Assembly: GCF_002093665.1 (NCBI RefSeq)
Contig: NZ_MRWE01000006.1
Location: forward strand, 1 to 64,000
Direction: 5' to 3'
DNA length: 64,000 nucleotides
Source: Rouxiella badensis
GTDB lineage: Bacteria > Pseudomonadota > Gammaproteobacteria > Enterobacterales > Enterobacteriaceae
The notes beneath the pieces were generated by a model. That model was not told where the DNA came from, did no database searches, and saw only the letters and a list, made by a program, of their open reading frames with translations. Within the stretch, counting starts at the first letter, position 1; each line of letters starts with the position of its first letter. The position numbers and the translations under genes were made by a program. Below are positions 9,116 through 18,945 of the stretch, one piece after another.

Positions 9116-9544
9116 CATGCTCTCCTTTTTCTGATGACTTACTATGAATGAAGAATTTGATTAGCCTGCAAATCACAGTACTAACCTTAGCACCTTGAGC
9201 CGATAATACTCAGTCATCATCACCCGGTTTTATTGTCACAGAATGAAAGGGACTCCTTATTTCCTCCATTTTTTCACCCCCGAGATTCGCTAAACTGTGC
9301 AACGATGTGAAGGTGATTTCTGCTCGCTAAAATAAAAAATCAACGAATCAGAACGTTGAATGAAGTCCGCCAAGGAAGGCGTTAACGTAAAAGTCCGGAT
9401 TTCTAGGGTCGACGCGGGTGCTCTATCCGCTTATGCTTTTATTCTCTGTCTATTTCCACGGGTATTCGGTAAGCCAGAAAAGCTGAATCAACGCAGTGAG
9501 CAATAACCTCAATTTAGGCACTATTTATTGGGCACGACAAATCG
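9116..9544. other. Intergenic region upstream of mdtD; no mdtABC remnant
   Basis: A divergent promoter region of about 430 bases. I looked for the 3' end of mdtC, which precedes mdtD in E. coli, and found no residual reading frame resembling it. A partial resemblance to the published BaeR box lies at 9259-9276 (CTCCAT core), roughly 12 of 18 positions and therefore weak. No repeat or RNA gene is recognised. Confidence 0.5.
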
Positions 9545-10999
9545 ATGACTGAGGCTACAGGAACCACCCTACCTATTTCAGTGCGCTGGCAGCTATGGAT
9601 TGTCGCCTTCGGCTTCTTTATGCAGTCCCTCGACACCACCATCGTCAACACCGCCCTGCCTTCGATGGCCGTAAGCCTCGGCGTGAACCCGCTACACATG
9701 CACAGCGTGGTGGTTGCCTACGTGCTCACCGTGGCGGTGATGCTGCCCGCCAGCGGCTGGCTGGCCGACAAGGTTGGCGTCAAATGGGTGTTCTTCTCGG
9801 CCATCGTGCTGTTTACCCTCGGCTCACTGCTCTGCGCGCAGTCGACCACGCTGCAACAGCTGGTGATGTCGCGCGTGCTGCAAGGAGTCGGCGGTGCGAT
9901 GATGGTGCCGGTCGGGCGGCTGACGGTACTCAAGATAGTGCCACGCAGTGAATACATGGCGGCCATGACCTTCGTCACCCTGCCCGGACAGATTGGCCCG
10001 CTGATGGGCCCGGCGCTCGGCGGTTTTCTGGTGCAGTACGCCAGCTGGCACTGGATCTTCCTGATTAACCTGCCCGTGGGGCTGGCAGGCGCTATCGCCA
10101 CGCTCACGCTGATGCCAAACTACAAGATGCAGACGCGGCGCTTCGACATCAGCGGCTTTGTCATGCTGGCGGTCTGCATGGCAACCCTCACGCTGGCGCT
10201 GGAAGGAAACAAAGGCCTGGGCCTTTCGCCGCTGACGCTGGTCGCCCTGGTCATCGTCGGTGCGGCGGCGCTCGGCGCTTATTGGCTGCACGCGCGCGGC
10301 AATCTCTCGGCGCTTTTTTCGCTGCGCCTGTTTCACACCAAAACCTTTTCCATTGGGCTAACCGGCAGTTTCCTCGGCCGCATCGGCAGCGGCATGCTGC
10401 CGTTTATGACGCCGGTATTCCTGCAACTGGGAATGGGCTTTACCCCGTTCCACGCGGGGCTGATGATGATCCCGATGGTGCTCGGCAGCATGGGGATGAA
10501 ACGTATTGTCGTCAGGCTGGTCAATAAGCTCGGCTATCGCCGGGCGCTGGTGAGTGCCACGCTGCTGCTTTCTGTAATAACCCTTTGCATGCCGCTGGTC
10601 GCCATTTACGGCGCCTATTGGATGATCCCGGTGGTGCTGTTCTTCCAGGGCATGGTCAACTCTCTGCGCTTCTCATCGATGAATACGCTGACGCTCAAAG
10701 ATTTACCGCCGCGTCTTGCCAGCAGCGGTAACAGCCTGCTGTCGATGATTATGCAGCTTTCCATGAGTCTGGGGGTGAGCGTAGCCGGCATTCTGATTGG
10801 CCTGTTTGCCCATCAGCAGATAGACCCCGGCAGCGACGCGATGCAAAGCGCCTTCATTTATTGCTATTTCTGCATGACGCTTATCATTGCCTTCCCAGCG
10901 TGGATTTTCCTGCGCGTACCGGACGAATCGCAAACCAACGTCATCCTTGATCGCCGCCACAACGCCACGGCCTCCTCCGACCCAGCGAGAAAATCATGA
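9545..10999 (+). CDS. mdtD: MFS transporter MdtD (DHA2 type)
   Basis: A 484-residue inner-membrane major facilitator of the 14-helix DHA2 (EmrB/QacA) class. [21 protein letters not shown] at the N-terminus, [14 protein letters not shown] (loop 2-3) and the antiporter motif around GPALGGFLV match E. coli MdtD (471 residues) almost residue for residue. In E. coli mdtD is the fourth gene of mdtABCD-baeSR; it is not needed for RND efflux and has been linked to citrate/iron-citrate efflux (also called iceT). Here it is the first gene of the operon. Its stop overlaps the baeS start by four bases (ATGA), so it is translationally coupled to the sensor kinase. Confidence 0.92.
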   Translation: MTEATGTTLPISVRWQLWIVAFGFFMQSLDTTIVNTALPSMAVSLGVNPLHMHSVVVAYVLTVAVMLPASGWLADKVGVKWVFFSAIVLFTLGSLLCAQSTTLQQLVMSRVLQGVGGAMMVPVGRLTVLKIVPRSEYMAAMTFVTLPGQIGPLMGPALGGFLVQYASWHWIFLINLPVGLAGAIATLTLMPNYKMQTRRFDISGFVMLAVCMATLTLALEGNKGLGLSPLTLVALVIVGAAALGAYWLHARGNLSALFSLRLFHTKTFSIGLTGSFLGRIGSGMLPFMTPVFLQLGMGFTPFHAGLMMIPMVLGSMGMKRIVVRLVNKLGYRRALVSATLLLSVITLCMPLVAIYGAYWMIPVVLFFQGMVNSLRFSSMNTLTLKDLPPRLASSGNSLLSMIMQLSMSLGVSVAGILIGLFAHQQIDPGSDAMQSAFIYCYFCMTLIIAFPAWIFLRVPDESQTNVILDRRHNATASSDPARKS

Positions 11000-12387
11000 A
11001 ACCAGGTATCACCGCCAAGCTGTTTCTGGCCATCTTTCTCACCAGCAGTCTGGTGATGGTCACCATGAACTGGGGCGTTCGAATGAGCTTCGAGCGGGGC
11101 TTCATCGACTATATCCGCCACGGCAACGAGCAGCGGGTGGAGATGATCGCCGACTATCTTCAGCAGCAGTACGAGCAGCACGGCAACTGGGATTTCGTTA
11201 AAAATAACGATAAAGCCGTCTACCAGATGATGCACACCTTCGACCAGAACGACGAAAACAGTCAGATTTTGCCACCGGTCGGCTGGCGGACAAAATTCTG
11301 GATACTCGACAGCAGCAATCAGCGCATCGCCGGTTCCGAGTCGGATATCCCGCCCGATTTGGTCGGCACCGGGCGACAAATGAGGGTCAAAGGCGAGCTT
11401 ATTGGCACCGTAGTCTCCACCCCCGCCGAGCGCCTGACCCGCAATGCCGACATCAACTTTGACCAGCAGCAGAGACGCACCAGCTGGATAATCATGGGTT
11501 TCACCACGCTGCTTGCCGCCGCCGTCACCTGGCTGCTCTCGCGCGGCATGCTGGCGCCGGTGAAAAGGCTGGTCAAAGGCACCCATCAGCTGGCCGCCGG
11601 TGATTTCAGCAGCCGGGTCGAGGTGGGCACTCAGGATGAACTCGGCAAGCTGGCGCAAGACTTTAACCAACTGGCGATGACGCTGGAAAAAAATGAGCAG
11701 ATGCGGCGCGCCTTTATGGCCGATATCTCGCACGAGCTGCGCACGCCGCTGGCGGTGCTGCGCGGTGAGCTCGAGGCAATACAGGACGGCGTGAGGAAAA
11801 TGTCAATGGAGTCGCTGGCCTCGCTACAGTCCGAGGTCGCTATCCTGACCAAGCTGGTTGACGACCTCTACCAGCTGTCGCTGTCCGACGCGGGCGCGTT
11901 GGCCTACCGCAAGGAAGAGACCGACGCCGTGCATCTGATTCAACTGGCCGAGGCCGCCTTTCGCGAACGCTTCCACGCCAAGCAGCTGCATCTGACCAGC
12001 ACGCTGCCCGACAAGGCGCCGATATTTGGCGATCCGCATCGGCTTTCCCAACTGTTTAATAATCTGCTTGAAAATAGCCTGCGCTATACTGATTCAGGTG
12101 GCGGTCTGGATATTATCGCCACCCGTCGTGACAAGTGCCTACAGGTTTATTTTCAGGACAGCGCACCGGGCCTGAACGAAGAGCAGCTTCTGCGGATATT
12201 TGAGCGTTTTTACCGTACAGAAGGATCGCGTAACCGCGCCAGTGGCGGTTCCGGTCTCGGGTTGGCTATCTGCCAGAACATCGTCGAGGCCCACGGAGGT
12301 AAAATCAGAGCCGAGCATTCTCCAACGGGTGGCATCAGGATTATCCTGCAGCTGCCACTTTCACTTCCTAGCGGACAAAGAATGTAA
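10996..12387 (+). CDS. baeS: Envelope-stress sensor histidine kinase BaeS
   Basis: A 463-residue inner-membrane kinase. Membrane segments are at about 8-26 and 164-183 and flank a periplasmic sensor domain. HAMP follows at about 183-236, the H-box [13 protein letters not shown] has the phospho-acceptor His246, and the ATPase domain has NLLENSLRY (N-box) and [19 protein letters not shown] (G2/F region). Length and layout agree with E. coli BaeS (467 residues), which responds to envelope damage, indole, zinc and similar stress. It overlaps mdtD (ATGA) and baeR (TAATG), so all three genes are coupled. Confidence 0.92.
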   Translation: MKPGITAKLFLAIFLTSSLVMVTMNWGVRMSFERGFIDYIRHGNEQRVEMIADYLQQQYEQHGNWDFVKNNDKAVYQMMHTFDQNDENSQILPPVGWRTKFWILDSSNQRIAGSESDIPPDLVGTGRQMRVKGELIGTVVSTPAERLTRNADINFDQQQRRTSWIIMGFTTLLAAAVTWLLSRGMLAPVKRLVKGTHQLAAGDFSSRVEVGTQDELGKLAQDFNQLAMTLEKNEQMRRAFMADISHELRTPLAVLRGELEAIQDGVRKMSMESLASLQSEVAILTKLVDDLYQLSLSDAGALAYRKEETDAVHLIQLAEAAFRERFHAKQLHLTSTLPDKAPIFGDPHRLSQLFNNLLENSLRYTDSGGGLDIIATRRDKCLQVYFQDSAPGLNEEQLLRIFERFYRTEGSRNRASGGSGLGLAICQNIVEAHGGKIRAEHSPTGGIRIILQLPLSLPSGQRM

Positions 12388-13106
12388 TGAATGAATTCGC
12401 CCATGCGGAAGCACAACCGCTTAAAATTTTGATCGTTGAAGATGAACCCAAGCTCGGCCAACTGCTGGTGGATTACCTACAGGCTGCGGGCTATGCCACC
12501 GAGTGGCTGACCAACGGCAACGACGTGGTGCCGCTGGTGCAGAGCAATCCACCGACCATGATCTTGCTTGACCTGATGCTGCCCGGCAGCAGCGGGCTTA
12601 GTATCTGCCGTGATATCCGGCAGTTTTCTGATATTCCAATCATGATGGTGACGGCGAAAACCGAAGAGATCGACCGCCTGCTCGGGCTTGAGATCGGTGC
12701 CGATGACTATATCTGCAAACCTTACAGCCCGCGCGAAGTCGTGGCACGCGTTAAAACCATTTTGCGTCGCTGCTACCGCCCGAACGAACCGATGGCCGAC
12801 GGCGTAGGGCTACACATCGACGAAGGCTGTTTCCAGGCACATTATCAGGGCGTTGAACTGGACCTGACTCCCGCTGAATTCCGCCTGCTCAAGACGCTGT
12901 CGATAAAACCGGGCTACGTGTTCACTCGTGAAGCGTTGCTAAACAATCTGTACGATGATTACCGCGTGGTGACCGACAGGACCATCGACAGCCACATCAA
13001 AAATCTTCGCCGCAAGCTGGAGTCTATCGACGGTGACAAGGCGTTTATCCGCGCCGTCTATGGGGTAGGCTACCGATGGGAAGCAGATCCTTGTCGGTTA
13101 ACATAA
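12387..13106 (+). CDS. baeR: Response regulator BaeR
   Basis: A 239-residue OmpR/PhoB-type regulator. The receiver domain shows the acidic pair in VEDEPKLGQ, the phosphorylation site Asp62 in ILLDLMLPG, the conserved MVTAK and the CKPYSPREV lysine. The C-terminal winged helix includes [12 protein letters not shown] and [13 protein letters not shown]. It overlaps the baeS stop codon by one base. In E. coli BaeR activates mdtABCD, acrD and spy; here mdtABC is missing from the locus, so its main local target would be mdtD and its own operon. Confidence 0.92.
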   Translation: MNEFAHAEAQPLKILIVEDEPKLGQLLVDYLQAAGYATEWLTNGNDVVPLVQSNPPTMILLDLMLPGSSGLSICRDIRQFSDIPIMMVTAKTEEIDRLLGLEIGADDYICKPYSPREVVARVKTILRRCYRPNEPMADGVGLHIDEGCFQAHYQGVELDLTPAEFRLLKTLSIKPGYVFTREALLNNLYDDYRVVTDRTIDSHIKNLRRKLESIDGDKAFIRAVYGVGYRWEADPCRLT

Positions 13107-13165
13107 GTCTGCTGCATATGTCACAAATTCATCTGAAAATCTAAAGTAACGGGTTTTTCCTGCGG

Positions 13166-13190
13166 TTGAAAATTAACCATTGGCTATAAT
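13166..13190 (+). promoter_or_regulatory. Probable yegP promoter
   Basis: TATAAT at 13185-13190 (context GGCTATAAT) lies 36 bases before the yegP ATG. No good -35 box is at the right distance; TTGAAA at 13166 is too close. The CTATAAT form would fit RpoS-type use, which is a guess. Confidence 0.4.
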
Positions 13191-13225
13191 GAGTGATGGA
13201 TTATTCAACTACTGGAGGTACCTTT

Positions 13226-13570
13226 ATGGCGACGGGTCACTATGATCTTAAAAAAGCGAAGAACGGACAGTTTCACTTTAACCTGAAGGCCGGTAACGGA
13301 GAAGTTATCCTTAGCAGCGAAATGTACGCCAGCAAAGCGTCTGCTGAGAATGGAATTACTTCTGTGCAAATCAATGCCGCCGACGAAGGACAATATGAGA
13401 TCAAGCCCAGTAAAGACGGGCAGCACTATTTTGTGCTGCGGGCAAAAAATCATCAGGTCATTGGCGTCAGTGAAATGTACACAGCTGCAAGTGCTGCTCA
13501 AAAGGGCATGAAGTCGGTAGTCCAAAATGGTCCGAGTACGGACATTCGCGATCTGACGACTCATCACTAG
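13226..13570 (+). CDS. yegP: YegP, tandem DUF1508 (UPF0339) protein
   Basis: A 114-residue protein made of two copies of the roughly 50-residue DUF1508 repeat. Copy one contains GQFHFNLKAGNGEVILSSEMYASKA (given in parts: F-H-F-N-L-K-A-G-N-G then S-E-M-Y) and copy two GQHYFVLRAKNHQVIG then S-E-M-Y. E. coli YegP is 110 residues with the same duplication. Function is unknown. I chose the ATG at 13226, preceded by TGGAGG, over an upstream in-frame ATG. It sits between baeR and yegQ exactly as in E. coli. Confidence 0.88.
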   Translation: MATGHYDLKKAKNGQFHFNLKAGNGEVILSSEMYASKASAENGITSVQINAADEGQYEIKPSKDGQHYFVLRAKNHQVIGVSEMYTAASAAQKGMKSVVQNGPSTDIRDLTTHH

Positions 13571-13611
13571 CTAAACTTGAGCACCTTGGTGTGAAACTCG
13601 GTGTGAAATAC

Positions 13612-13645
13612 GACGCTGCCCCGTAAAGGCAGCGTCAATAGTTTT
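13612..13645 (+). terminator. Rho-independent terminator after yegP
   Basis: Perfect 9-bp stem GACGCTGCC / GGCAGCGTC (13612-13620 / 13628-13636, loop CCGTAAA) followed by AATAGTTTT. Confidence 0.75.
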
Positions 13646-13798
13646 AAAGAAGTTGATCTGCATCATTCCAACCGCAAATAGCCTTAATCCCCTACTTCTC
13701 TTCGCTATTTTCATCGCTACAATTCCGGCCTTTCTCCCCCGCAGCGTCTATCGTCGCGGCCCTGACCTGAAATCAGACAATAGCCATAGAGACTCGCC

Positions 13799-15181
13799 AT
13801 GTTAACCCCAGAACTCCTCTCGCCCGCCGGTACGCTCAAGAATATGCGTTACGCCTTTGCCTACGGTGCCGACGCCGTGTACGCCGGTCAGCCGCGCTAC
13901 AGCCTTCGGGTCCGCAATAACGAATTCAATCATCAGAATCTGGCGCTCGGTATCGCCGAAGCGCATGCGCTGGGCAAGAGATTTTACGTAGTCGTCAACA
14001 TCGCGCCGCACAATGCCAAGCTGAAAACCTTTCTGCGCGATCTCCAGCCGGTGATCGACATGCAGCCTGACGCATTGATCATGTCAGATCCGGGCCTGAT
14101 CATGATGGTGAGAGAGGCTTTTCCACAGATGGAGATACACCTGTCGGTGCAGGCCAATGCGGTAAACTGGGCAACGGTCAAATTCTGGCAGCAGATGGGG
14201 CTCGGCCGCGTCATTCTCTCTCGTGAACTGTCGCTGGAGGAGATAGCCGAGATCCGCAAGCAGGTTCCTGAAATGGAGCTTGAGGTGTTTGTGCATGGCG
14301 CGCTTTGCATGGCGTATTCCGGCCGTTGTCTCCTTTCAGGCTACATCAATAAACGCGATCCGAATCAGGGGACCTGCACCAACGCCTGCCGCTGGGAATA
14401 CAAGGTTCAGGAAGGCAAAGAGGATGAGGTCGGCAATATCGTCCACCAGCACCCGCCTGTCGCCATTAAGCAAATTGAAACGGTCACGCCAACCTTAGGC
14501 GCAGGGCAACCAACGGACCGCGTATTTATGCTCGAGGAAGCCCTCAATCCGGGTGAGCACATGAGTGCGTTCGAAGACGAGCACGGCACCTATATTATGA
14601 ACTCCAAAGATTTGCGGGCCATCGAACACGTTGCCAGCCTGACGCAGATGGGCGTGCATTCATTAAAAATTGAGGGTCGCACCAAGTCGTTTTATTACTG
14701 TGCCCGCACGGCGCAGGTCTACCGCCGCGCCATTGACGATGCCGTCGCCGGTAAGCCCTTTGACCCGACGCTGCTCACCACGCTAGAAGGCCTCGCCCAT
14801 CGCGGCTACACCGAGGGTTTTCTTCGTCGTCACGTGCATCAGGCGCAGCAGAATTACGACTATGGTTTCTCCGTCAGCAACAGACAGCAGTTTGCCGGCG
14901 AATTCACCGGACAACGCGGCAGTGGGCGTAACGAAGGCTGGGCCGAGGTTGACGTCAAAAATCGTTTCTCGGTCGGCGACAGCATCGAAATCATGACCCC
15001 CGAAGGTAACGTGCAGTTTTTCATACAACAGATGCATAACAAGAAAGGGGAAGACATCGACGTCGCACCGGGAAACGGCCACTTTGTTTATTTGCCGGTG
15101 CCGCAGGAAATGCCTTTGGCCTTCGCGATTCTATTAAGGAATCTGCTGGATAATACTAATACCCGTAATCCAAACCTTTAA
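13799..15181 (+). CDS. yegQ: tRNA uridine-34 hydroxylation protein, U32 peptidase-like
   Basis: A 460-residue U32 family protein, matching E. coli YegQ/TrhP (453 residues), which makes 5-hydroxyuridine at position 34 of several tRNAs using prephenate-dependent chemistry. The start MLTPELLSPAGTLKNMRYAF and the cysteine-rich segment GALCMAYSGRCLLSGYINKR with NQGTCTNACRW (iron-sulfur ligands) are present, as is SLKIEGRTKSFYYCA. There is no sign of peptidase activity in the family despite the name. It is monocistronic with a terminator at 15189-15218. The extra length is at the C-terminus and in the segment around residues 215-235. Confidence 0.92.
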   Translation: MLTPELLSPAGTLKNMRYAFAYGADAVYAGQPRYSLRVRNNEFNHQNLALGIAEAHALGKRFYVVVNIAPHNAKLKTFLRDLQPVIDMQPDALIMSDPGLIMMVREAFPQMEIHLSVQANAVNWATVKFWQQMGLGRVILSRELSLEEIAEIRKQVPEMELEVFVHGALCMAYSGRCLLSGYINKRDPNQGTCTNACRWEYKVQEGKEDEVGNIVHQHPPVAIKQIETVTPTLGAGQPTDRVFMLEEALNPGEHMSAFEDEHGTYIMNSKDLRAIEHVASLTQMGVHSLKIEGRTKSFYYCARTAQVYRRAIDDAVAGKPFDPTLLTTLEGLAHRGYTEGFLRRHVHQAQQNYDYGFSVSNRQQFAGEFTGQRGSGRNEGWAEVDVKNRFSVGDSIEIMTPEGNVQFFIQQMHNKKGEDIDVAPGNGHFVYLPVPQEMPLAFAILLRNLLDNTNTRNPNL

Positions 15182-15188
15182 TTAAATC

Positions 15189-15218
15189 AATAAACACCGT
15201 TTCAATGCGGTGTTTATT
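15189..15218 (+). terminator. Terminator after yegQ
   Basis: Perfect 11-bp stem AATAAACACCG / CGGTGTTTATT, loop TTTCAATG, ending in TTTATTTCC. It begins 7 bases after the yegQ stop codon. Confidence 0.85.
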
Positions 15219-15234
15219 TCCACTTTAGATGCAA

Positions 15235-15256
15235 AAACTAGAATTTGATCACAATA
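15235..15256 (+). promoter_or_regulatory. Candidate CRP site upstream of the CyaR-like RNA
   Basis: A 22-bp site with an intact right half TGATCACA. It matches the CRP consensus at about 14 of 22 positions, including the right-hand TCACA; the left half is weak. Its centre (15245/15246) is about 43 bases upstream of the predicted start of the small RNA, near the class II spacing of 41.5. Confidence 0.5.
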
Positions 15257-15288
15257 CGGCTTCGGCCTTTCGGGTTAATATATTTCCC

Positions 15289-15377
15289 GCAGCAAGACCC
15301 GAATGGAAAAAAACCGTATAAAACAGTCACCACCTCTTCGCCGGCTCAAACACCCTTGAGCTGGCACTATTTTATTT
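15289..15377 (+). ncRNA. cyaR: Probable CyaR (RyeE) small RNA
   Basis: E. coli encodes the 87-nt, CRP-activated, Hfq-dependent sRNA CyaR immediately downstream of yegQ. At the same place here is a stretch of similar size with the CyaR-like core ACCACCTC (15329-15336), followed by a 10-bp terminator stem GCCGGCTCAA / TTGAGCTGGC (15340-15349 / 15356-15365, one G-U pair) with a C-rich loop and ATTTTATTT. A -10-like TAATAT is at 15276-15281 and a CRP-like site at 15235-15256. No competing ORF exists. The 5' portion is diverged from E. coli, so the exact 5' end is inferred. CyaR represses ompX, luxS, nadE and others in E. coli. Confidence 0.7.
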
Positions 15378-15594
15378 GTACCTTATCCCGTTTTTCCCTC
15401 CTCATTAATAATTAATTAACACCTTGCTAATTTAAAAATATATTAATAGTTAATGGCTCAGCTGTTTAATTACTGCGCAATTATTACCATTAATCTCAGG
15501 CCTGTTGGCGCTTTTCCTTGAAAATTCTTATGGCTATTAGTAACAATAATCATTTACTTTATAGCCATAGACTAAATTAAGCATGGAGGGTGCA

Positions 15595-16494
15595 ATGAAG
15601 GTTCAGACACAGGCACTGCTGATAATCAATGGAAAAGGTGCCAGCAATGAAGCCCTACGCGAGGCGGTGTACAACCTGCGAGCAGAAGGCGTAGAGCTTG
15701 CCGTTCGCGTCACCTGGGAGCACGGCGATGCCGCACGCTACGTGATTGAAGCCATTGAGCTCGGCGTTGAAACGGTGATTGCCGGCGGAGGTGATGGCAC
15801 CATCAACGAAGTCGCGAGCGCCCTTATCACCCATTCAACGGATTCGCGCCCTGCCCTGGGGATTATTCCACTTGGCACCGCCAATGACTTTGCCACCAGT
15901 TGCAGCATCCCAATTGAGATGGATCAGGCGCTGAAGCTCGCCGTTCAGGGCCGTGCGACGGATATCGATCTGGCGCGCGTCAACAACGAGCACTATTTTA
16001 TCAACATGGCGACCGGCGGTTTCGGCACGCGGATCACCACCGAAACGCCCGAAAAACTCAAGTCTGCGCTGGGGGGCGTTTCATACTTTATCCACGGCCT
16101 GTTGAGAATGGATACCCTCAAAGCCGACCGCTGCGAGATTACTGGCCCCGACTTCACATGGCAAGGCGATGCGCTGGTCATTGGCATTGGCAATGGACGT
16201 CAGGCCGGCGGCGGTCAGGTGATTTGTCCCGACGCACTGATCAACGACGGGCTGATACAGCTCCGCCTGCTGACGGCGGAAGAGCTGTTGCCATCGTTTC
16301 TGCGCAGCCTACTGAGCGACGAAGAGAACAAGAATATTCTCTCGGCCTCGCTGCCGTGGTTGGAAATCAATGCCCCTCACGATATGACCTTTAACCTCGA
16401 CGGTGAACCGCTCACCGGAAAGCATTTTCGCATCGACATCCTGCCAAATGCGCTACAGTGCCGCCTGCCGCCACACTGTGCACTGCTGGGGTAA
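15595..16494 (+). CDS. yegS: Lipid kinase YegS
   Basis: A 299-residue diacylglycerol-kinase-fold protein, the same length as E. coli YegS, which phosphorylates phosphatidylglycerol in vitro. The nucleotide-binding motif [14 protein letters not shown] is at about residues 62-75, with PLGTANDFA following and [16 protein letters not shown] in the C-terminal half. I place the start at the ATG at 15595, preceded by GGAGGG; an in-frame ATG at 15583 lies upstream of that site. In E. coli yegS also lies a short distance beyond yegQ and cyaR. A terminator overlaps its stop codon. Confidence 0.9.
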   Translation: MKVQTQALLIINGKGASNEALREAVYNLRAEGVELAVRVTWEHGDAARYVIEAIELGVETVIAGGGDGTINEVASALITHSTDSRPALGIIPLGTANDFATSCSIPIEMDQALKLAVQGRATDIDLARVNNEHYFINMATGGFGTRITTETPEKLKSALGGVSYFIHGLLRMDTLKADRCEITGPDFTWQGDALVIGIGNGRQAGGGQVICPDALINDGLIQLRLLTAEELLPSFLRSLLSDEENKNILSASLPWLEINAPHDMTFNLDGEPLTGKHFRIDILPNALQCRLPPHCALLG

Positions 16495-16513
16495 TCCCCG
16501 GCAGTTTTGCTTT
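16483..16513 (+). terminator. Terminator embracing the yegS stop codon
   Basis: Stem CTGCTGGGG / CCCCGGCAG (16483-16491 / 16496-16504, one G-U pair) with loop TAAT, followed by TTTTGCTTT. The TAA stop codon lies in the loop, so the last sense codons are part of the terminator. Confidence 0.75.
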
Positions 16514-16595
16514 ACCGCTTCCTTCTGCACGTCCCCGACTGAGTGAATAACAATCGCGCAACAAACTGTGATCTCATCCTGCAAAAATCGATCTG

Positions 16596-16607
16596 CATAC
16601 TTGTATG
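16596..16607 (+). promoter_or_regulatory. Candidate GntR-type operator upstream of rspA
   Basis: Interrupted palindrome CATAC-TT-GTATG, 69 bases before the rspA ATG, of the size used by FadR-class GntR repressors. The rspR homologue of the same locus (21867-22553) would be the natural ligand. No second copy was found upstream of the MFS genes. Confidence 0.35.
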
Positions 16608-16675
16608 GTAGTTAGATAAGGGCGTATTTTTTCATCAATGCATAACGCCTGTTCTCCTGCAAAAGGTCTTGTCTG

Positions 16676-17890
16676 ATGAAAATAGTTAACGCCGAAGTGT
16701 TCGTTACCTGCCCAGGTCGCAACTTTGTGACCCTCAAAATTACCACCGACGACGGCCTCACCGGCCTGGGTGATGCCACGTTGAACGGTCGTGAACTGCC
16801 CGTAGCCTCTTATCTGAAAGACCATGTCTGCCCGCAGCTGATAGGCCGCGACGCGCATCAGATTGAGGATATCTGGCAGTTTTTCTACAAGGGCGCGTAC
16901 TGGCGTCGTGGCCCTGTCACTATGTCGGCGATTTCAGCCGTTGACGTGGCGCTGTGGGACATCAAGGCCAAGGCCGCCAACATGCCGCTTTATCAGTTGC
17001 TGGGCGGCGCATCGCGCACCGGCGTGATGGTGTACTGCCACACCACCGGCCATTCTGTCGATGAAGTGCTGGAAGACTATGCGCGCCACAAAGAAGAAGG
17101 TTTCAAGGCCATTCGCGTGCAGTGCGGCGTACCGGGGATGAAAACCAGCTATGGCGTCACCAAAGGCAAAGGCTTGGCCTACGAACCGGCCACCAAAGGC
17201 AATTGGCCAGAGGAACAGCTGTGGTCGACTGAAAAATACCTCGATTTCACCCCAAAACTGTTCGAGGCGGTGCGTAATAAATATGGTTTTAACGAGCACC
17301 TGCTGCACGACATGCACCACCGCCTGACGCCGATTGAAGCCGCGCGGTTCGGCAAGAGCGTCGAGGACTATCGCCTGTTCTGGATGGAGGATCCGACGCC
17401 AGCTGAAAATCAGGAATGTTTCCGACTGATCCGCCAGCATACCGTCACGCCGATCGCCGTCGGCGAGGTCTTTAACAGTATCTGGGACTGTAAACAGCTG
17501 ATTGAAGAGCAGTTGATCGACTATATCCGCACCACTATCACCCACGCCGGTGGGGTGACCGGTATGCGCCGCATCGCCGACTTCGCCTCGCTGTATCAGG
17601 TGCGTACCGGATCGCACGGCCCGTCGGATCTGTCGCCGGTGTGCATGGCCGCCGCGCTGCACTTCGACCTGTGGGTGCCGAACTTCGGCGTGCAGGAATA
17701 CATGGGTTATTCCGAGCAGATGCTCGAGGTGTTCCCACATAACTGGACCTTCGATAACGGCTACATGCATCCGGGCGAAAAACCGGGGATAGGCATCGAA
17801 TTCGACGAGAAGCTGGCGGCGAAATATCCCTACGATCCGGCGTATCTGCCCGTCGCAAGACTGGAAGACGGCACGCTGTGGAGCTGGTAA
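16676..17890 (+). CDS. rspA: D-mannonate dehydratase family protein RspA
   Basis: A 404-residue enolase-superfamily dehydratase, same length as E. coli RspA. The N-terminal capping domain is followed by the barrel, which has the R-x-Q-C-G-V-P segment near residue 148, metal-ligand regions [23 protein letters not shown] and [10 protein letters not shown], and the catalytic His in RTGSHGPSD. ManD-family enzymes dehydrate D-mannonate and/or D-gluconate to 2-keto-3-deoxygluconate, some very slowly; which one applies cannot be told. It is followed 31 bases later by rspB. A GntR-like operator candidate precedes it. Confidence 0.88.
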   Translation: MKIVNAEVFVTCPGRNFVTLKITTDDGLTGLGDATLNGRELPVASYLKDHVCPQLIGRDAHQIEDIWQFFYKGAYWRRGPVTMSAISAVDVALWDIKAKAANMPLYQLLGGASRTGVMVYCHTTGHSVDEVLEDYARHKEEGFKAIRVQCGVPGMKTSYGVTKGKGLAYEPATKGNWPEEQLWSTEKYLDFTPKLFEAVRNKYGFNEHLLHDMHHRLTPIEAARFGKSVEDYRLFWMEDPTPAENQECFRLIRQHTVTPIAVGEVFNSIWDCKQLIEEQLIDYIRTTITHAGGVTGMRRIADFASLYQVRTGSHGPSDLSPVCMAAALHFDLWVPNFGVQEYMGYSEQMLEVFPHNWTFDNGYMHPGEKPGIGIEFDEKLAAKYPYDPAYLPVARLEDGTLWSW

Positions 17891-17921
17891 TCGAATCAAC
17901 GCCTTCATTGAGAGCAACATC

Positions 17922-18935
17922 ATGAAAAGTATTGTTATTCAGCAACCGGGTAAACTGACTATCGAGACCCGCCCGCTGCTGCAACCTGCACCGGGAGAGG
18001 TGCGCATAAAAGTCAGCTACGCCGGTATCTGCGGCTCGGACGTACACATTTTTCACGGCCACAACCCCTTCGCCAAATACCCACGGGTCATCGGCCACGA
18101 GTTCTTCGGCCATATAGACAGCGTGGGCCAAGGCGTTGACCCGGCGCGCATCGGCGAACGCGTGGTGATTGACCCGGTGGTCAGCTGCGGCCATTGCTAT
18201 CCCTGCTCGGTAGGTCGTCCCAATGTGTGCAGCGAATTGCAGGTTATCGGTGTACACCGTGATGGAGGATTCAGCGACTACGCCGTCGCCCCGGCGCAAA
18301 ACGCCTATCAAGTGCCGCCGTCAATTCCCGATTCACTCGCCAGCATGGTTGAACCTTTTACTATCGCGGCCAACATCACCGCCTTCCTGAAGCCGACGCC
18401 TCAGGATACCGCCCTGGTTTATGGCGCGGGCCCAATGGGGCTGACGGTGATTCAGGTTCTCAAGGGCGTTTACGGCGTGCAGAAGGTCATTGTGACTGAC
18501 CGCATCGATGAACGCCTGCAAATGGCACGCGAGAACGGGGCAGACTGGGCTATCAACAATCAGCATCAGTCGGTGGCAGAACCGTTGGCGGTGGAAAACA
18601 TACGCCCAACGCTGGTGATTGACGCCGCCTGTCATCCGGCCATTTTGCAGGAGGCCATCAACGTCGCCTCTCCTGCCGCTCGCATCGGTATGATGGGGTT
18701 CTCCGGCGAGGCCAGCAGCATCACGCAGCAAAGCATTACCAGTAAAGAAATTTCACTGTTCTCGTCGCGCCTCAACAGCCATCGTTTTCCGCAGGTTATT
18801 GAGTGGATGTCGCAGGGCAAGCTTAATCCCGAAAAACTGGTGACGCACTGTATGCCAGGTGAAGAGATTGAAGCCGCAATGACCTTATTCGAGAAAGATC
18901 AGCGCGCCTGCTGCAAAGTGCTGCTCAAGTTTTAA
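17922..18935 (+). CDS. rspB: Zinc-dependent dehydrogenase RspB
   Basis: A 337-residue medium-chain zinc dehydrogenase, close to E. coli RspB (339 residues). Catalytic zinc ligands are in GICGSDVHI and GHEFFG; the structural zinc cysteines are in SCGHCYPCSVGRPNVC; the NAD(P)-binding loop is YGAGPMGL. It probably oxidises a sugar acid or polyol to a keto acid that joins the RspA product (RspB-type enzymes have been linked to L-gulonate). It forms a two-gene operon with rspA, ending in the terminator at 18946-18969. Confidence 0.88.
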   Translation: MKSIVIQQPGKLTIETRPLLQPAPGEVRIKVSYAGICGSDVHIFHGHNPFAKYPRVIGHEFFGHIDSVGQGVDPARIGERVVIDPVVSCGHCYPCSVGRPNVCSELQVIGVHRDGGFSDYAVAPAQNAYQVPPSIPDSLASMVEPFTIAANITAFLKPTPQDTALVYGAGPMGLTVIQVLKGVYGVQKVIVTDRIDERLQMARENGADWAINNQHQSVAEPLAVENIRPTLVIDAACHPAILQEAINVASPAARIGMMGFSGEASSITQQSITSKEISLFSSRLNSHRFPQVIEWMSQGKLNPEKLVTHCMPGEEIEAAMTLFEKDQRACCKVLLKF

Positions 18936-18945
18936 TGCTTTATTT

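Noticed and set aside
9259-9276. BaeR box upstream of mdtD
   Set aside because: Only about 12 of 18 positions agree with the consensus I recall and it is 270 bases from the ATG; not enough to annotate as a site.
10864-11733. 289-codon antisense frame across the mdtD-baeS junction
   Set aside because: It spans two overlapping conserved genes on the other strand.
16934-17923. Open frame of 329 codons antisense to rspA
   Set aside because: Mirror of a conserved enolase-family gene with GC-rich third positions; no family resemblance.
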